DNA of 64,000 nt from an uncultured Duodenibacillus sp. (GTDB taxonomy: Bacteria > Pseudomonadota > Gammaproteobacteria > Burkholderiales > Burkholderiaceae_F). The DNA lies in assembly GCA_944390745.1 (NCBI GenBank), contig CALXQK010000006.1, forward strand, positions 1-64,000, in the 5' to 3' direction. Below the pieces are notes generated by a model that was given only the letters and a program-made list of their open reading frames with translations, made no database searches and had not been told where the DNA came from. Positions 15,985-28,965 of the stretch are shown here, piece by piece. The translations under genes were made by a program, and so were the position numbers. The stretch's first letter is position 1. Each line of letters opens with the position of its first letter.

Positions 15985-16728
15985 ATGTCCGTCAGCATGC
16001 GTGAAATGCTCGAGGCTGGCTGCCACTTCGGCCACCAGACCCGCTTCTGGAACCCCAAGATGGCCCAGTACATCTTCGGTGCCCGCAACAAGATTCACAT
16101 CATCAACCTCGAGAAGACGGTTGAGAAGTTCGAGGAAGCCGAGAAGTTCGTTCGCGAACTCACCGCCCGCGGCGGCAAGATCCTCTTCGTCGACACCAAG
16201 CGCGGCGGCCGCGACATCATCGTTGAGCAGGCCCAGCGCGCCGGATGCTGCTACGTCGACCAGCGCTGGCTCGGCGGCACGCTCACCAACTTCAAGACCG
16301 TCAAGCAGACGATCAAGCACCTCAAGGACATGGAGCAGACCATCGCCGACGGCGGCCTTGAGAAGATGACCAAGAAGGAAGCCCTCGACTTCACCCGTGA
16401 AATTGAGAAGCTCAACAAGTCCATCGGCGGCATCAAGAACATGACGAGCCTGCCCGATGCGCTCTTCGTGATCGACGTCGGCTACCACAAGATCGCCATC
16501 CAGGAAGCCAACAAGCTCGGCATCCCCGTGGTCGGCGTTGTCGATACCAACCACAGCCCCGACGGCGTTGACTACGTGATCCCCGGCAACGACGACTCGG
16601 CCCGCGCCGTGGCGATCTACGCCGCCGGCATCGCTGATGCCGTTCTCGCCGGCAAGGAGGATTCCGCCACTGGTGAGGAAGAGCAGCACGAAGAGTTCGT
16701 CGAGGTCGAGGAAACGCCGGCGGCCTAA
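15985..16728 (+). CDS. rpsB: 30S ribosomal protein S2
   Basis: A 247-residue S2 protein. It binds 16S rRNA on the back of the small subunit, together with S1. Family marks: [19 protein letters not shown] at the start, [12 protein letters not shown] near the middle, PDALFVIDV and [20 protein letters not shown] near the end. The C-terminus has a short acidic tail ([12 protein letters not shown]-like). GGAG lies 8-12 bases before the ATG. It is followed by tsf after 179 bases with a terminator-like hairpin between, as known in other proteobacteria. Confidence 0.97.
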   Translation: MSVSMREMLEAGCHFGHQTRFWNPKMAQYIFGARNKIHIINLEKTVEKFEEAEKFVRELTARGGKILFVDTKRGGRDIIVEQAQRAGCCYVDQRWLGGTLTNFKTVKQTIKHLKDMEQTIADGGLEKMTKKEALDFTREIEKLNKSIGGIKNMTSLPDALFVIDVGYHKIAIQEANKLGIPVVGVVDTNHSPDGVDYVIPGNDDSARAVAIYAAGIADAVLAGKEDSATGEEEQHEEFVEVEETPAA

Positions 16729-16821
16729 TTTCAGGCTGACTCGAGCGTCCGATCAGACGCAGGCGCCCGCATCCGATGGCGGCTCGAGGCGAGCCCCGGG
16801 CGGTGCGGGCTGCCCGAAGGA

Positions 16822-16856
16822 AAGGGCGGTCGAAGATCTTCGATTCGCCCTTTTTT
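16822..16856 (+). terminator. Hairpin and T-run between rpsB and tsf
   Basis: AAGGGCG (16822-16828) pairs with CGCCCTT (16846-16852); the loop contains the palindrome TCGAAGATCTTCGA. Six T follow the stem. Placed to attenuate read-through into tsf. Confidence 0.75.
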
Positions 16857-16907
16857 CAACAGCAGATTTTCAAAAAAAATCCCTCTTAGCAGAATAGGAG
16901 CTAAACA

Positions 16908-17798
16908 ATGGCCGTTATTACCGCCGCAATGGTGAAGGAGCTTCGCCAGAAGACCGACGCCCCGATGATGGAATGCAAGAAGGCGCTCACCGAGGCTGAC
17001 GGCGACGCCGCCAAGGCCGAGGAGATCCTGCGCGTCAAGCTCGGCAACAAGGCGAGCAAGGCTGCCAGCCGCATCACCGCCGAAGGCATCGTGGCCGTCT
17101 ACCTGAGCGAGGACGCCAAGACCGGCGCCATCGTTGAGGTCAACTCCGAAACCGACTTCGTCGCCAAGAACCCCGAGTTCGTGCAGATGGCCAAGGATGC
17201 CGCCCGTCTCGTGGCCGAGAACAATCCGGCTGACGTGGCCGCCCTCAGCGCCCTCAAGCTCGGCGACAAGACCCTCGAGGAAGTCCGCACGGCTCTCGTG
17301 GGCAAGATCGGCGAGAACATGACCTTCCGCCGCTTCCAGCGCTTTGAAGCCCAGGGCAAGCTGCACCAGTACGTGCACGGCGGCTCCAAGATCGCCGCGC
17401 TCGTCGACATCGTCGGCGGCGACGACGAGCTCGCGCATGACATCGCCATGCACGTGGCTGCCTCCAAGCCCAAGGCCCTCGACAAGAACGGCGTGGACCA
17501 GAGCCTCATCGACGCCGAGCGCCGCGTGGCCATCGAGAAGGCCCGCGAGGCCGGCAAGCCCGAAGCCATGCTCGAGCGCATCGCCGAAGGCTCCGTGCAG
17601 AAGTTCCTGAAGTCCGTGACGCTGCTCGACCAGCCCTTCGTGAAGGACGACAAGCAGACCGTCGCCCAGCTGCTCAAGAGCAAGGGCGCCACTGTCGCCG
17701 CCTTCGGCCTGTACGTGGTCGGCGAGGGTCTCGAGAAGCGCAACGAAGACTTCGCCGCCGAAGTGGCTGCCCAGCAGGCTGCCGCCGCCAAGGCCTAG
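16908..17798 (+). CDS. tsf: Elongation factor Ts
   Basis: EF-Ts releases GDP from EF-Tu so that it can be recharged with GTP. The 296-residue protein has the N-terminal UBA-like domain with [18 protein letters not shown] (a betaproteobacterial variant of the TGAGMMDCKKAL signature), the core with [13 protein letters not shown] contacting the EF-Tu nucleotide site, and C-terminal [21 protein letters not shown]. Length is normal. AGGAG precedes the ATG. It sits in the conserved rpsB-tsf-pyrH-frr order and ends before a strong terminator. Confidence 0.97.
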   Translation: MAVITAAMVKELRQKTDAPMMECKKALTEADGDAAKAEEILRVKLGNKASKAASRITAEGIVAVYLSEDAKTGAIVEVNSETDFVAKNPEFVQMAKDAARLVAENNPADVAALSALKLGDKTLEEVRTALVGKIGENMTFRRFQRFEAQGKLHQYVHGGSKIAALVDIVGGDDELAHDIAMHVAASKPKALDKNGVDQSLIDAERRVAIEKAREAGKPEAMLERIAEGSVQKFLKSVTLLDQPFVKDDKQTVAQLLKSKGATVAAFGLYVVGEGLEKRNEDFAAEVAAQQAAAAKA

Positions 17799-17854
17799 TC
17801 GGTTGTCTTCAGACGCGTGCATGCCCGCTGCAGGCGGGCCTGCATGCCTGTGCG

Positions 17855-17889
17855 TGCGCCGGGCGTCAAGTCCGGCGCATTTGTTTTTT
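17855..17889 (+). terminator. Terminator after tsf
   Basis: TGCGCCGG (17855-17862) pairs with CCGGCGCA (17872-17879), followed by TTTGTTTTTT. An earlier inverted repeat (GCATGCCCGC/GCGGGCCTGCATGC, 17819-17846) precedes it. Confidence 0.85.
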
Positions 17890-18006
17890 CGTATGGAACG
17901 TGCGAAGATTAGGCAGTTTTGAGTAGGTGTGATCGAGTCTTGTGCTCATCACGCGTTTTTTTGCGCCGCAAACCCCGGCGGCAAGGCAAAAAATTTGGAG
18001 ACGAAA

Positions 18007-18738
18007 ATGCCCGAACAGTCCAATCCCGTGCCGAAGTACAAACGCGTTCTTCTAAAGCTTTCCGGCGAGGCCCTGATGGGGCCTGATCAGTTCGGCATCA
18101 ACCGCACCACGCTTGCGGGCATTGTCGAGGACATCAAGGAAGTGCTTGCTCTCGGCGTTGAACTCGGCATTGTGGTGGGCGGCGGCAACATCTTCCGCGG
18201 CGTGGCGCTCGGCGCCACCGGCATGGATCGCGCCACGGGCGACTACATGGGCATGCTTGCAACCGTGATGAACGGCATGGCGCTGCAGGATGCGCTGCGC
18301 AACGCCGGCGTCGAGGCCCGCGTGCAGAGCGCGCTCACGCTCTCGCAGGTGGCCGAGCCCTACATCCGCGGCCGTGCGCTGCGCTATCTCGAAAAGGGCC
18401 GCGTGGTGATCTTTGCGGCGGGTACGGGCAACCCCTTCTTCACGACCGACACGACGGCTGCGCTTCGCGGCGCCGAGATCGGCGCCGAGATTGTGCTCAA
18501 GGCAACCAAGGTCGACGGCATCTACTCCGAGGACCCCGTCAAGAACCCCAATGCCGAGCTCTATCACGACATCACCTTTGACGAGGTGATCAAGCGCGAC
18601 CTCAAGGTGATGGATGCCACGGCCTTTGCGCTGTGCCGCGACCAGAAGCTGCCGATCAAGGTTTTCTCGATCGTCAAGAAGGGCGCCATGCGCCGCGTCG
18701 TGCTCGGCGAGGACGAAGGCACGCTCGTGCACTCCTGA
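18007..18738 (+). CDS. pyrH: UMP kinase
   Basis: PyrH phosphorylates UMP to UDP, the committed kinase step of pyrimidine nucleotide supply. The 243-residue product belongs to the amino acid kinase fold: [11 protein letters not shown] at the start, GGGNIFRG, the [17 protein letters not shown] loop and [13 protein letters not shown] 18007 is preferred because GGAGA precedes it by 6 bases and it gives normal length; the frame is open further upstream. A long-armed hairpin separates it from frr. Confidence 0.97.
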   Translation: MPEQSNPVPKYKRVLLKLSGEALMGPDQFGINRTTLAGIVEDIKEVLALGVELGIVVGGGNIFRGVALGATGMDRATGDYMGMLATVMNGMALQDALRNAGVEARVQSALTLSQVAEPYIRGRALRYLEKGRVVIFAAGTGNPFFTTDTTAALRGAEIGAEIVLKATKVDGIYSEDPVKNPNAELYHDITFDEVIKRDLKVMDATAFALCRDQKLPIKVFSIVKKGAMRRVVLGEDEGTLVHS

Positions 18739-18751
18739 TCCATACCTCAGG

Positions 18752-18828
18752 CGGCTTGATGGGTGCAGGCTGCGCGCGGGGCGTCCCCGCCCTGTAAACT
18801 TGCACAGCATCAAGCCGATTTATTTTTC
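18752..18828 (+). terminator. Long-armed terminator between pyrH and frr
   Basis: CGGCTTGATG (18752-18761) pairs perfectly with CATCAAGCCG (18808-18817); inside, GGTGCA pairs with TGCAC and GGGGCG with CGCCC-type sequence. ATTTATTTTT follows. Confidence 0.75.
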
Positions 18829-18938
18829 GCGCACCCCTGTCGCTGCGCGAGAGCCCGCTTCGGCGTTCTTTGCCCCGGGGGCAATGCAAATCCGGCTGCC
18901 GCGCGGGCGTTTCAAACCACCAAAGGTTGATATTTCCT

Positions 18939-19502
18939 ATGACCACTATTGCAGAAATTCAGCAGCAAACCGAACACAAGATGGGGCGCACGATCGAGTC
19001 GCTGCGCGAGAATCTGACGAAGCTGCGCACCGGCCGCGCCTCGACCGGCATTCTCGAGCACGTCATGGTTGAGTATTACGGCTCGCCGACGCCCCTGAGC
19101 CAGGTGGCCAACCTGGGCGTTGCCGACGCCCGCACGCTCACCGTGCAGCCCTGGGACCGCAAGATGATTCCGGTGATTGAGAAGGCCATCCTCACGAGCG
19201 ATCTGGGGCTCAATCCGGCCGCCATGGGCGACATGATCCGCGTGCCGCTGCCTCCCCTGACCGAGGAGCGCCGCCGCGAGCTCACCAAGGTGGTCCGCTC
19301 CGAGGGCGAGGAGGCCAAGGTGGCCGTGCGCAACCTGCGCCGCGATGCCAACGAGGCCGTCAAGAAGCTCGAGAAGGCCAAGGAGGTGAGCGAGGATGAC
19401 CAGAGCCGCTCTGAAAAGGAGATTCAGAAGCTCACCGACAAGTACATCGGCGAAATTGACAAGATCATCGCCGCCAAGGAAAAGGAAGTGATGACGGTCT
19501 AG
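18939..19502 (+). CDS. frr: Ribosome recycling factor
   Basis: RRF splits the post-termination ribosome together with EF-G. The 187-residue protein shows the three-helix-bundle sequence: [15 protein letters not shown] near residue 30, the [16 protein letters not shown] strand region, [14 protein letters not shown], and [21 protein letters not shown] near the end. Length fits the family (185). ATG 18939 matches the family N-terminus; AAAGG lies some 13 bases upstream. It is followed by a strong terminator, separating it from uppS. Confidence 0.97.
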   Translation: MTTIAEIQQQTEHKMGRTIESLRENLTKLRTGRASTGILEHVMVEYYGSPTPLSQVANLGVADARTLTVQPWDRKMIPVIEKAILTSDLGLNPAAMGDMIRVPLPPLTEERRRELTKVVRSEGEEAKVAVRNLRRDANEAVKKLEKAKEVSEDDQSRSEKEIQKLTDKYIGEIDKIIAAKEKEVMTV

Positions 19503-19542
19503 CCGTCCGTCCCCGCTCTGCCGGGGGTGATTCCTTTGCGCG

Positions 19543-19590
19543 AGCGTCCGCTGCGAACATCCGATCGCCCGAAGCGGACGCTTTTCTTTT
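19543..19590 (+). terminator. Terminator after frr
   Basis: AGCGTCCGCT (19543-19552) pairs perfectly with AGCGGACGCT (19573-19582), followed by TTTCTTTT. Confidence 0.88.
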
Positions 19591-19624
19591 GAACGCCACT
19601 TCAAACGCTTGATCCCGACAATCC

Positions 19625-20320
19625 ATGACCGCACCAAAGCATGTCGCCGTCATCATGGACGGCAACGGGCGCTGGGCGCAGCAGCGTCTGATGCCCCGCA
19701 TCGAGGGGCACCGCCGCGGCATCTCCGCGCTGCGCACGCTCGTGGAGACCGCCCGCAGGCTTGAGATTGCCAGCCTGTCGGTCTTTGCCTTTTCCAGCGA
19801 GAACTGGCGGCGTCCGGCCGACGAGGTCGACGGGCTGATGCGGTTTTTCGTCTCCGGCCTCAGAAAGGAGGCCGTGCCCCTGCGCGACGCGGGCGTGAGG
19901 CTGCATGTGGTCGGCGACCGAAGCGTCTTTTCCGCCGATCTCAACGCCGCCATTGACGAGGCCGAGGCCGTCGGCGCCTCGGCCGAGGGCATGCACTTCA
20001 ATCTATGCCTCAACTACGGCGGCCGCTGGGACATCGTGCAGGCCGCCCGCGCGCTGCAGCTCGAGGGCAGGGAGATCACGCTCGAGGCCGTTGGGGAGCG
20101 CCTGTGCATGCCCTGGTCCGGGCCGGTCGATCTCATGATCCGCACCGGGGGCGAGCAGCGCATCTCCAACTTCATTCTCTGGCAGGCGGCCTACGCCGAG
20201 CTCTGGTTTACCGACCTGCTCTGGCCCGACTTCAAGGCCGAGGACCTCAAGGCGGCGCTTGACTGGTTTGAGGGGCGCGAGCGGCGCTTCGGCATGACGA
20301 GCGCGCAGGTGCAGGGCTAA
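19625..20320 (+). CDS. uppS: Undecaprenyl diphosphate synthase
   Basis: UppS adds eight isopentenyl units in cis to farnesyl diphosphate, making the C55 carrier for peptidoglycan and O-polymer synthesis. The 231-residue protein has VIMDGNGRWAQ with catalytic Asp12, FSSENWRRP, LNYGGRWDIVQA, and DLMIRTGGEQRISNFILWQ with the substrate-binding arginines. It is slightly shorter than the E. coli enzyme (253). It precedes cdsA by 55 bases in the conserved uppS-cdsA pair; dxr, which often follows, is found 15 kb away. Confidence 0.96.
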   Translation: MTAPKHVAVIMDGNGRWAQQRLMPRIEGHRRGISALRTLVETARRLEIASLSVFAFSSENWRRPADEVDGLMRFFVSGLRKEAVPLRDAGVRLHVVGDRSVFSADLNAAIDEAEAVGASAEGMHFNLCLNYGGRWDIVQAARALQLEGREITLEAVGERLCMPWSGPVDLMIRTGGEQRISNFILWQAAYAELWFTDLLWPDFKAEDLKAALDWFEGRERRFGMTSAQVQG

Positions 20321-20375
20321 GCTTGTGTTAGTCTCGGTCTGGGCTCATTGACTCTCTTTTTTTTCAGGTGCACTC

Positions 20376-21206
20376 ATGCTGCGAACTCGTGTCATCACGG
20401 CGGTGGTCTTGCTCTTGATCCTGGTGGGCGCGCTCATGTTGGGCGATGCGGTGTTCTGCGCCGTTATGGCGGCCGCCTTCGGGCTGGTGGCCCGCGAATG
20501 GCTGCAGATGACGGGACTGTCCCATGCGCTCTCCTGGGTGATCGGCGCGGCGCTCGCAGCCGCCGGAGCGGCCCTGTCCTTTTATGGATTTTCGCCGCGC
20601 GGCCCCGTTTTCATGGGACTGGTTCTTGCGGCGACGGCCGTCTGGATGGCGGTTCTGGGCGTCGTGTACGTGGCGCGCGCCCGGGGCTTTGCCGTGGCCC
20701 GGGGCTCGTCCCGCGTCCTGTGCCTGGTGCTTGTGCCCACGGCCTGGCTGAGTCTTCTGTGGCTCATGCGCGCGGGCGGCTGGCCGCTGATGCTTTCCGT
20801 CTTCATGCTCGTGTGGCTTGCCGATGCGTGCGCCTACTTTGCCGGAAGGCTCTTCGGGCGCAGCCGCATGGCGCCTGCGATCAGTCCCAAGAAGACCTGG
20901 GAGGGCGCGGCCGGAGCCTTCGTCTGCGTGCTCGCCGCCGCCTTTGCGGCCTGGCTGTGGCTGCCGCACGACATGATCTTTTCGAACCTTCTTTTGAACC
21001 GCGCGGGCTTTGTCGCCGGGGCGCTCATCATCGTGCTGCTGACGGCGGTGTCGATTGCGGGCGACCTTTTTGAGTCGCAGCTCAAGCGCAATGCCGGCAT
21101 CAAGGACTCCAGCAACATGCTTCCCGGGCACGGCGGCTTTTACGACCGGCTCGACGCGGCGCTCGCGGTGTTTCCCTGTGCGGTTGCGGCGCTGCTTGTG
21201 ATCTGA
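20376..21206 (+). CDS. cdsA: Phosphatidate cytidylyltransferase
   Basis: CdsA makes CDP-diacylglycerol from phosphatidate and CTP at the inner membrane; all phospholipids derive from it. The 276-residue protein has about eight hydrophobic helices and the CdsA signature at the end: SIAGDLFESQLKRNAGIKDS followed by NMLPGHGGFYDRLDA. The internal SPKKTWEGAAG motif is also typical. The start ATG 20376 gives a membrane helix at once (VITAVVLLLILVGAL). Probably co-transcribed with uppS. Confidence 0.95.
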   Translation: MLRTRVITAVVLLLILVGALMLGDAVFCAVMAAAFGLVAREWLQMTGLSHALSWVIGAALAAAGAALSFYGFSPRGPVFMGLVLAATAVWMAVLGVVYVARARGFAVARGSSRVLCLVLVPTAWLSLLWLMRAGGWPLMLSVFMLVWLADACAYFAGRLFGRSRMAPAISPKKTWEGAAGAFVCVLAAAFAAWLWLPHDMIFSNLLLNRAGFVAGALIIVLLTAVSIAGDLFESQLKRNAGIKDSSNMLPGHGGFYDRLDAALAVFPCAVAALLVI

Positions 21207-21303
21207 CCGTCCTGATTTTTTCCCGGGCGCAGGGCGTCTTGACGGACGCGCCCGCGGCCCGGGCGGCCCGGTCTTTCCGGGCCGGGAAATGCTCCGTCTA
21301 CCT

Positions 21304-21309
21304 TATAAT
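21304..21309 (+). promoter_or_regulatory. -10 element upstream of pyrG
   Basis: TATAAT lies 117 bases before pyrG. The region where a -35 should be is GC-rich and does not match, so the promoter may need an activator or may be misplaced. A GCCCGG/CCGGGC hairpin lies just upstream (21265-21288). Confidence 0.4.
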
Positions 21310-21323
21310 TCCTTAATTCATGA

Positions 21324-23081
<1,758 letters not shown>

Positions 23082-23107
23082 TTCACCCCTGACGGAGACG
23101 CATCCAA

Positions 23108-25332
<2,225 letters not shown>

Positions 25333-25389
25333 GGCGCAATACCGGCGGGCATTTCCTTCAGCCCGCCAGGCCTTGAGGGCGCTGTGAAT

Positions 25390-25433
25390 TGAAGCGGGAT
25401 GTCGCCGGTGGCTGACAACCCGCTTCATTTTTT
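25390..25433 (+). terminator. Terminator after eno, within a 322-base gap
   Basis: TGAAGCGGG (25390-25398) pairs with CCCGCTTCA (25419-25427), then six T. An earlier GGCGGGC/GCCCGCC stem (25344-25367) lacks a T-run. Between the terminator and ftsB (25434-25654) no gene is seen; a promoter for ftsB must lie here but no clear boxes were found. Confidence 0.8.
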
Positions 25434-25654
25434 GCGCCGCCCCATTGGACAAAGGGCTGGCAAAGCCCCTGTTCGGGGGACGCCTTCAAGCCGCTTCAGG
25501 CGGCGTCATCCCGTCGGCACTTTTCCTTGCTGACGTTTTCCCGGACATGGAGGACATTGGACCGGCCCGGGCGTCGCGCAGACAGCGCTGGTGGGCTAAA
25601 GTTGTGGCTTGATTTTTCCATTTCCCGCTTTTTGGATCGATTTTCAACAAGGCC

Positions 25655-26095
25655 ATGCGTTCGCGCTACGTTTTGTACATTGCGCTGGTGAGTGCCGCCA
25701 TTGCCATTCAGTGGCCGCTTTGGTTCGGCAAGGGCGGCATTGCGCGCATGCATGCGCTTGAGGCGGAGCTCGCCTCCATCCGGCAGGCCAATGACAAGCT
25801 GCGCGCCAAGAACGATGAGGTGGCCGCCGAAATCGAGTCGCTTGAAAGCGGCAGCGGCGCCGTCGAGGAGCGCGCGCGCATGCGGCTTGGGATGGTGCGC
25901 GGCAATGAGGTTCTGTTTCGGCTTGTTCCCCAGGGGGAGAAGCCGGCCGAGGCGCTTCCCAAGCTTGAAAAGAGCAGCAAGCCGCAGATCTTTGCCCCAA
26001 AGCGCTCTGACCTGTATATTGATGGCGCTGTTGCACCCAACCCGCCGGCGGGAAATGCCGGCCGGCAGGAAGGGCAGACTATTCAGATTCAGTGA
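25655..26095 (+). CDS. ftsB: Cell division protein FtsB
   Basis: FtsB is a small bitopic membrane protein that joins FtsL and FtsQ in the divisome. The 146-residue protein has a short cytoplasmic start, one membrane helix (about 5-22, VLYIALVSAAIAIQWPLWF) and a periplasmic coiled coil (about 32-70, ELASIRQANDKLRAKNDEV). The EERARMRLGMV motif of the DivIC/FtsB family follows. It is longer than E. coli FtsB (103) by a proline-rich tail. Position directly after eno is the usual one and strengthens the call. Confidence 0.9.
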   Translation: MRSRYVLYIALVSAAIAIQWPLWFGKGGIARMHALEAELASIRQANDKLRAKNDEVAAEIESLESGSGAVEERARMRLGMVRGNEVLFRLVPQGEKPAEALPKLEKSSKPQIFAPKRSDLYIDGAVAPNPPAGNAGRQEGQTIQIQ

Positions 26096-26110
26096 AGGAG
26101 TTTTTCCAAA

Positions 26111-26383
26111 ATGGCTCAGCAATACATTCAGCAACTGACGGTTTTCCTTCGCGGCGGGCAGAACATCGTCGTTCCGTTCAACGCTGAAAAGCCCGAGGTT
26201 CTCAATCCGCAGATCGACGCCTTCATCAAGGCGATCGGCGACAAGACCAAGAACCAGGGCAACTTCCTCTTTCAGGGCGCCCGCGTGGTGCTCGTGCACC
26301 TGCCCGACGTCTCCGCGCTCGACGTGGTGAGCCTGGTGCGCAAGGAGGAGCCCGCCAAGGATCAGAAGAAGGCGGCCTCCTAG
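26111..26383 (+). CDS. Conserved-looking 90-residue protein of unknown function
   Basis: A small soluble protein starting 15 bases after ftsB, so probably in the same transcript. GGAG precedes the ATG by about 9 bases. The sequence is of mixed alpha/beta type: a strand with QLTVFLRGGQNIVVPF, a helix, then NFLFQGARVVLVHLPDVSAL and a Lys-rich end. No signal peptide, membrane helix or cysteine is present. Codon use matches housekeeping neighbours. I do not recognise a family. The terminator that follows makes it the last gene of the ftsB unit. Confidence 0.8.
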   Translation: MAQQYIQQLTVFLRGGQNIVVPFNAEKPEVLNPQIDAFIKAIGDKTKNQGNFLFQGARVVLVHLPDVSALDVVSLVRKEEPAKDQKKAAS

Positions 26384-26436
26384 AAGCCTGAGCCGCGGGC
26401 ATCCGCCCGGCGGACATACTCCGTTCCGGCCTTCTC

Positions 26437-26490
26437 AACGGCCCGGCCGAAGTCTCGGTTGCGAGACGGCGGCCGGCCGTTTTGTTTTTT
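26437..26490 (+). terminator. Terminator before htpG
   Basis: AACGGCC (26437 on) pairs with GGCCGTT (to 26481), with inner CGGCCG/CGGCCG pairing and GTCTCG/CGAGAC at the tip. TTTGTTTTTT follows. Confidence 0.85.
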
Positions 26491-26499
26491 CGCCCGCAT

Positions 26500-26528
26500 C
26501 TTGAAAAGTTTCGGCTGCGCCCCCATAT
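26500..26528 (+). promoter_or_regulatory. Heat-shock (sigma-32) promoter of htpG
   Basis: CTTGAAA (26500-26506), a 14-base spacer and CCCCATAT (26521-26528). This equals the sigma-32 consensus and precedes a heat-shock gene. The predicted transcript leader is about 155 bases. Confidence 0.92.
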
Positions 26529-26641
26529 GAAGACCCAGACAGGCGTGATGCGGCGGCGGACTCTTTTCGTCTGGAACTGGTCTCCTTGAGGCGGGGGCGC
26601 CCGCCGTCGGCCTATCTCTTCACGCCTCTTGCATTGTGGTT

Positions 26642-26678
26642 CTGCACGACCGCTTGATCCGGCCGTGCAGTCTTTTTT
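26642..26678 (+). promoter_or_regulatory. Terminator-like hairpin in the htpG leader
   Basis: CTGCACG (26642-26648) pairs with CGTGCAG (26664-26670), followed by TCTTTTTT. It sits between the heat-shock promoter and the htpG ribosome binding site (CAGGA), so it could attenuate htpG or mask translation. Confidence 0.6.
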
Positions 26679-26691
26679 CAGGAATCAGACA

Positions 26692-28581
26692 ATGACCGCA
26701 GAGGTTCATGGTTTTCAAACGGAAGTCACCAAGCTTCTGAATTTGCTCGCCAAGTCGCTTTACTCCAACAAGGAGGTGTTCCTGCGGGAGCTCATCTCCA
26801 ACGCTTCGGACGCCATCGACAAGCTGCACTTCGTGTCGCTCACCGACGCCGCGCTGCTCGGCGATGATCCGCAGCTGCGGATCACGGTCAAGGCCGACAA
26901 GGAGGCGGGCACGCTGACGGTGTCCGACAACGGCATCGGCATGACGCTTGAGGAGGCCAACACGCATCTTGGAACGATTGCCAAGAGCGGCACCGAGGAC
27001 TTCTTCTCGAAGCTTTCGGGCGACGAGGCCAAGGATTCGCAGCTGATCGGCCAGTTCGGCGTGGGCTTTTACTCGGCGTTCATCGTGGCCGACAAGGTCA
27101 CCGTTGTCTCGCGCTCGGCCTACGCCAAGCCCGAGGAGGGCGTGCGCTGGGAGTCCGAGGGCTCGGGCACCTACACGAGCGAGGCGATCACGGTTGCCGA
27201 GCGCGGCACGAGCGTCACGCTGCACCTGAAGGCCGACGAGAAGGAGTTCCTTGAATCCTGGCGCCTGCGCGAGGCGATCAGGAAGTACTCCGACCACATC
27301 GCCGTGCCGGTGATGCTCTGGGAGGAAAAGTACGAGGCGCCCGAAAAGGAGGGCGACAAGCCCAGGTCCTCCTGGGACTGGGTCCAGGTCAATGAGGCCC
27401 GCGCCCTCTGGACGCTCAATCCCCGCGACGTCAAGGACGAGCAGTACAAGGAGTTCTACAAGCACCTCACGCATGACTTTGAGGATCCCCTGTGCTGGGC
27501 GCACAACAAGGTCGAGGGCGAGCTTGAATACACGTCGCTGCTGTACATTCCGCAGAATGCGCCGTGGGACCTGTATTCCCGCGATCAGCACCACGGGCTC
27601 AAGCTCTTCGTGCAGCGCGTCTTCATCATGGACGAGGCCGAGCAGTTCCTGCCGCCGTACCTGCGCTTCGTGCGCGGACTCGTCGACACCAACGACCTGC
27701 CGCTCAACGTCTCGCGCGAGCTGCTGCAGGAAAGCCCCGTCACCGCAAAGCTCAAGAAGGCGCTCACCAGGCGCGCCCTCAACATGCTTGAAAAGCTTGC
27801 CGGAGACGCCCAGAAGTACGGCCAGTTCTGGAGAAGCTTCGGCGCGGTTCTCAAGGAGGGTCCGGTTGCCGACTACGCCAACCGCGAGGCCATTGCAAAG
27901 CTGCTGCGCTTTGCCTCGACGCACAACGACTCCAGCGAGCAGAACGTCAGCCTTGCCGACTACGTCTCGCGCATGAATCCGGCGCAGAAGAACATCTACT
28001 ACCTTGTGAGCTCGAACTACCAGCAGGCGAGCTCCTCGCCCTACCTTGAGACCTTCCGCAAGAAGGGCATCGAGGTGCTTCTCATGTGGGAGCGCATCGA
28101 CGAGTGGCTCATGGGCGCCATGACCGAGTTTGAAGGCAAGAAGTTCATTGCGGTGACGGCAAGCGATCTGGAGCTCGGCGACCTTGAGGACAAGGCGGAG
28201 CAGGAAAAGGCCGAGGCCGCGCGCACCGAAAACAAGGCGCTCGTCGAGCGCTTCAAGCTCGCCCTGGGCGACAAGGTCGAGGACGTGCGCGTCTCTGACC
28301 GGCTCTTTGACACCGCAAGCTGCGTCGTCTCCAAGCAGGGGCAGATGCTCACCGGGCAGATGCGCCGCATGCTCGAGGCCGCAGGCCAGAGCGTGCCCGA
28401 GGCGCGCTACATCCTCGAGATCAACCCCGGCCACAAGCTCATCGAAAAGGCCGCCGCAAGCGATGATGCGGCCTTCGGCAAGTGGGCCGAGTTCATCTTC
28501 GAGCAGGCGCTTCTTGCCGAGCAGGGTGCGCTCAAGGATCCCAATGCGTTCCTCAAGCTCATGAATGAGCTGATGGCCTAG
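26692..28581 (+). CDS. htpG: Chaperone HtpG (bacterial Hsp90)
   Basis: HtpG is the dimeric ATP-dependent Hsp90 chaperone of the cytoplasm. The 629-residue protein shows the GHKL ATPase motifs: [13 protein letters not shown] near 34, [11 protein letters not shown] near 81 and [11 protein letters not shown] near 120. The middle domain has [20 protein letters not shown] and [14 protein letters not shown], and the C-terminus has the dimerisation helices. ATG 26692 is selected for the family N-terminus and its AGGA site; the frame is open to 26629. Transcription is very likely from the sigma-32 promoter 160 bases upstream. Confidence 0.97.
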   Translation: MTAEVHGFQTEVTKLLNLLAKSLYSNKEVFLRELISNASDAIDKLHFVSLTDAALLGDDPQLRITVKADKEAGTLTVSDNGIGMTLEEANTHLGTIAKSGTEDFFSKLSGDEAKDSQLIGQFGVGFYSAFIVADKVTVVSRSAYAKPEEGVRWESEGSGTYTSEAITVAERGTSVTLHLKADEKEFLESWRLREAIRKYSDHIAVPVMLWEEKYEAPEKEGDKPRSSWDWVQVNEARALWTLNPRDVKDEQYKEFYKHLTHDFEDPLCWAHNKVEGELEYTSLLYIPQNAPWDLYSRDQHHGLKLFVQRVFIMDEAEQFLPPYLRFVRGLVDTNDLPLNVSRELLQESPVTAKLKKALTRRALNMLEKLAGDAQKYGQFWRSFGAVLKEGPVADYANREAIAKLLRFASTHNDSSEQNVSLADYVSRMNPAQKNIYYLVSSNYQQASSSPYLETFRKKGIEVLLMWERIDEWLMGAMTEFEGKKFIAVTASDLELGDLEDKAEQEKAEAARTENKALVERFKLALGDKVEDVRVSDRLFDTASCVVSKQGQMLTGQMRRMLEAAGQSVPEARYILEINPGHKLIEKAAASDDAAFGKWAEFIFEQALLAEQGALKDPNAFLKLMNELMA

Positions 28582-28603
28582 CAGCCCCCAGGCAGCTTTA
28601 AGG

Positions 28604-28663
28604 AAGGCCGGCCGGCGCGCGGGTGAGGGTGTTCCCCCGACCCGCGGCCGCCGGCCTTTTTTT
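28604..28663 (+). terminator. Terminator after htpG, within a 384-base gap
   Basis: AAGGCCGGC (28604-28612) pairs with GCCGGCCTT (28650-28658); inside, GCGGGT pairs with ACCCGC. Seven T end the structure. The rest of the gap (28664-28965) is GC-rich and shows no gene; an open frame continues upstream of rmuC but has no family support. Confidence 0.88.
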
Positions 28664-28965
28664 CCCCTCTGTCGGGAACCCCCTGTCAGACGATGCCCTG
28701 CGGTCCTGCCCTACCGCGACGGCGCCAGTGCTGATAGGCTATGGCCGCAGTTTTTTTATCTGGCGAGCGCCGCAGCACCGCCTGCGCGGGCCTCGAGGCG
28801 CTCTGCGTCAAGCGCGGCCGCGCGACCCGGGCGGGCGCAGCAGCCGCGCAAGACCCCCTGACCAGGGATCAGCAACAGACACCAGCCTGCAGCAGGCAAT
28901 GCCTGCGGGCGGAAGTTCCCCCGGCGTGCGTCGGAGGGAGCACGACAATTCCTGCAATACCTGCC

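Noticed and set aside
26581-26617. Second heat-shock promoter (CTTGAG then CCTATCT) closer to htpG
   Set aside because: The spacing of about 20 bases is too long; the consensus site at 26500-26528 explains the gene better.
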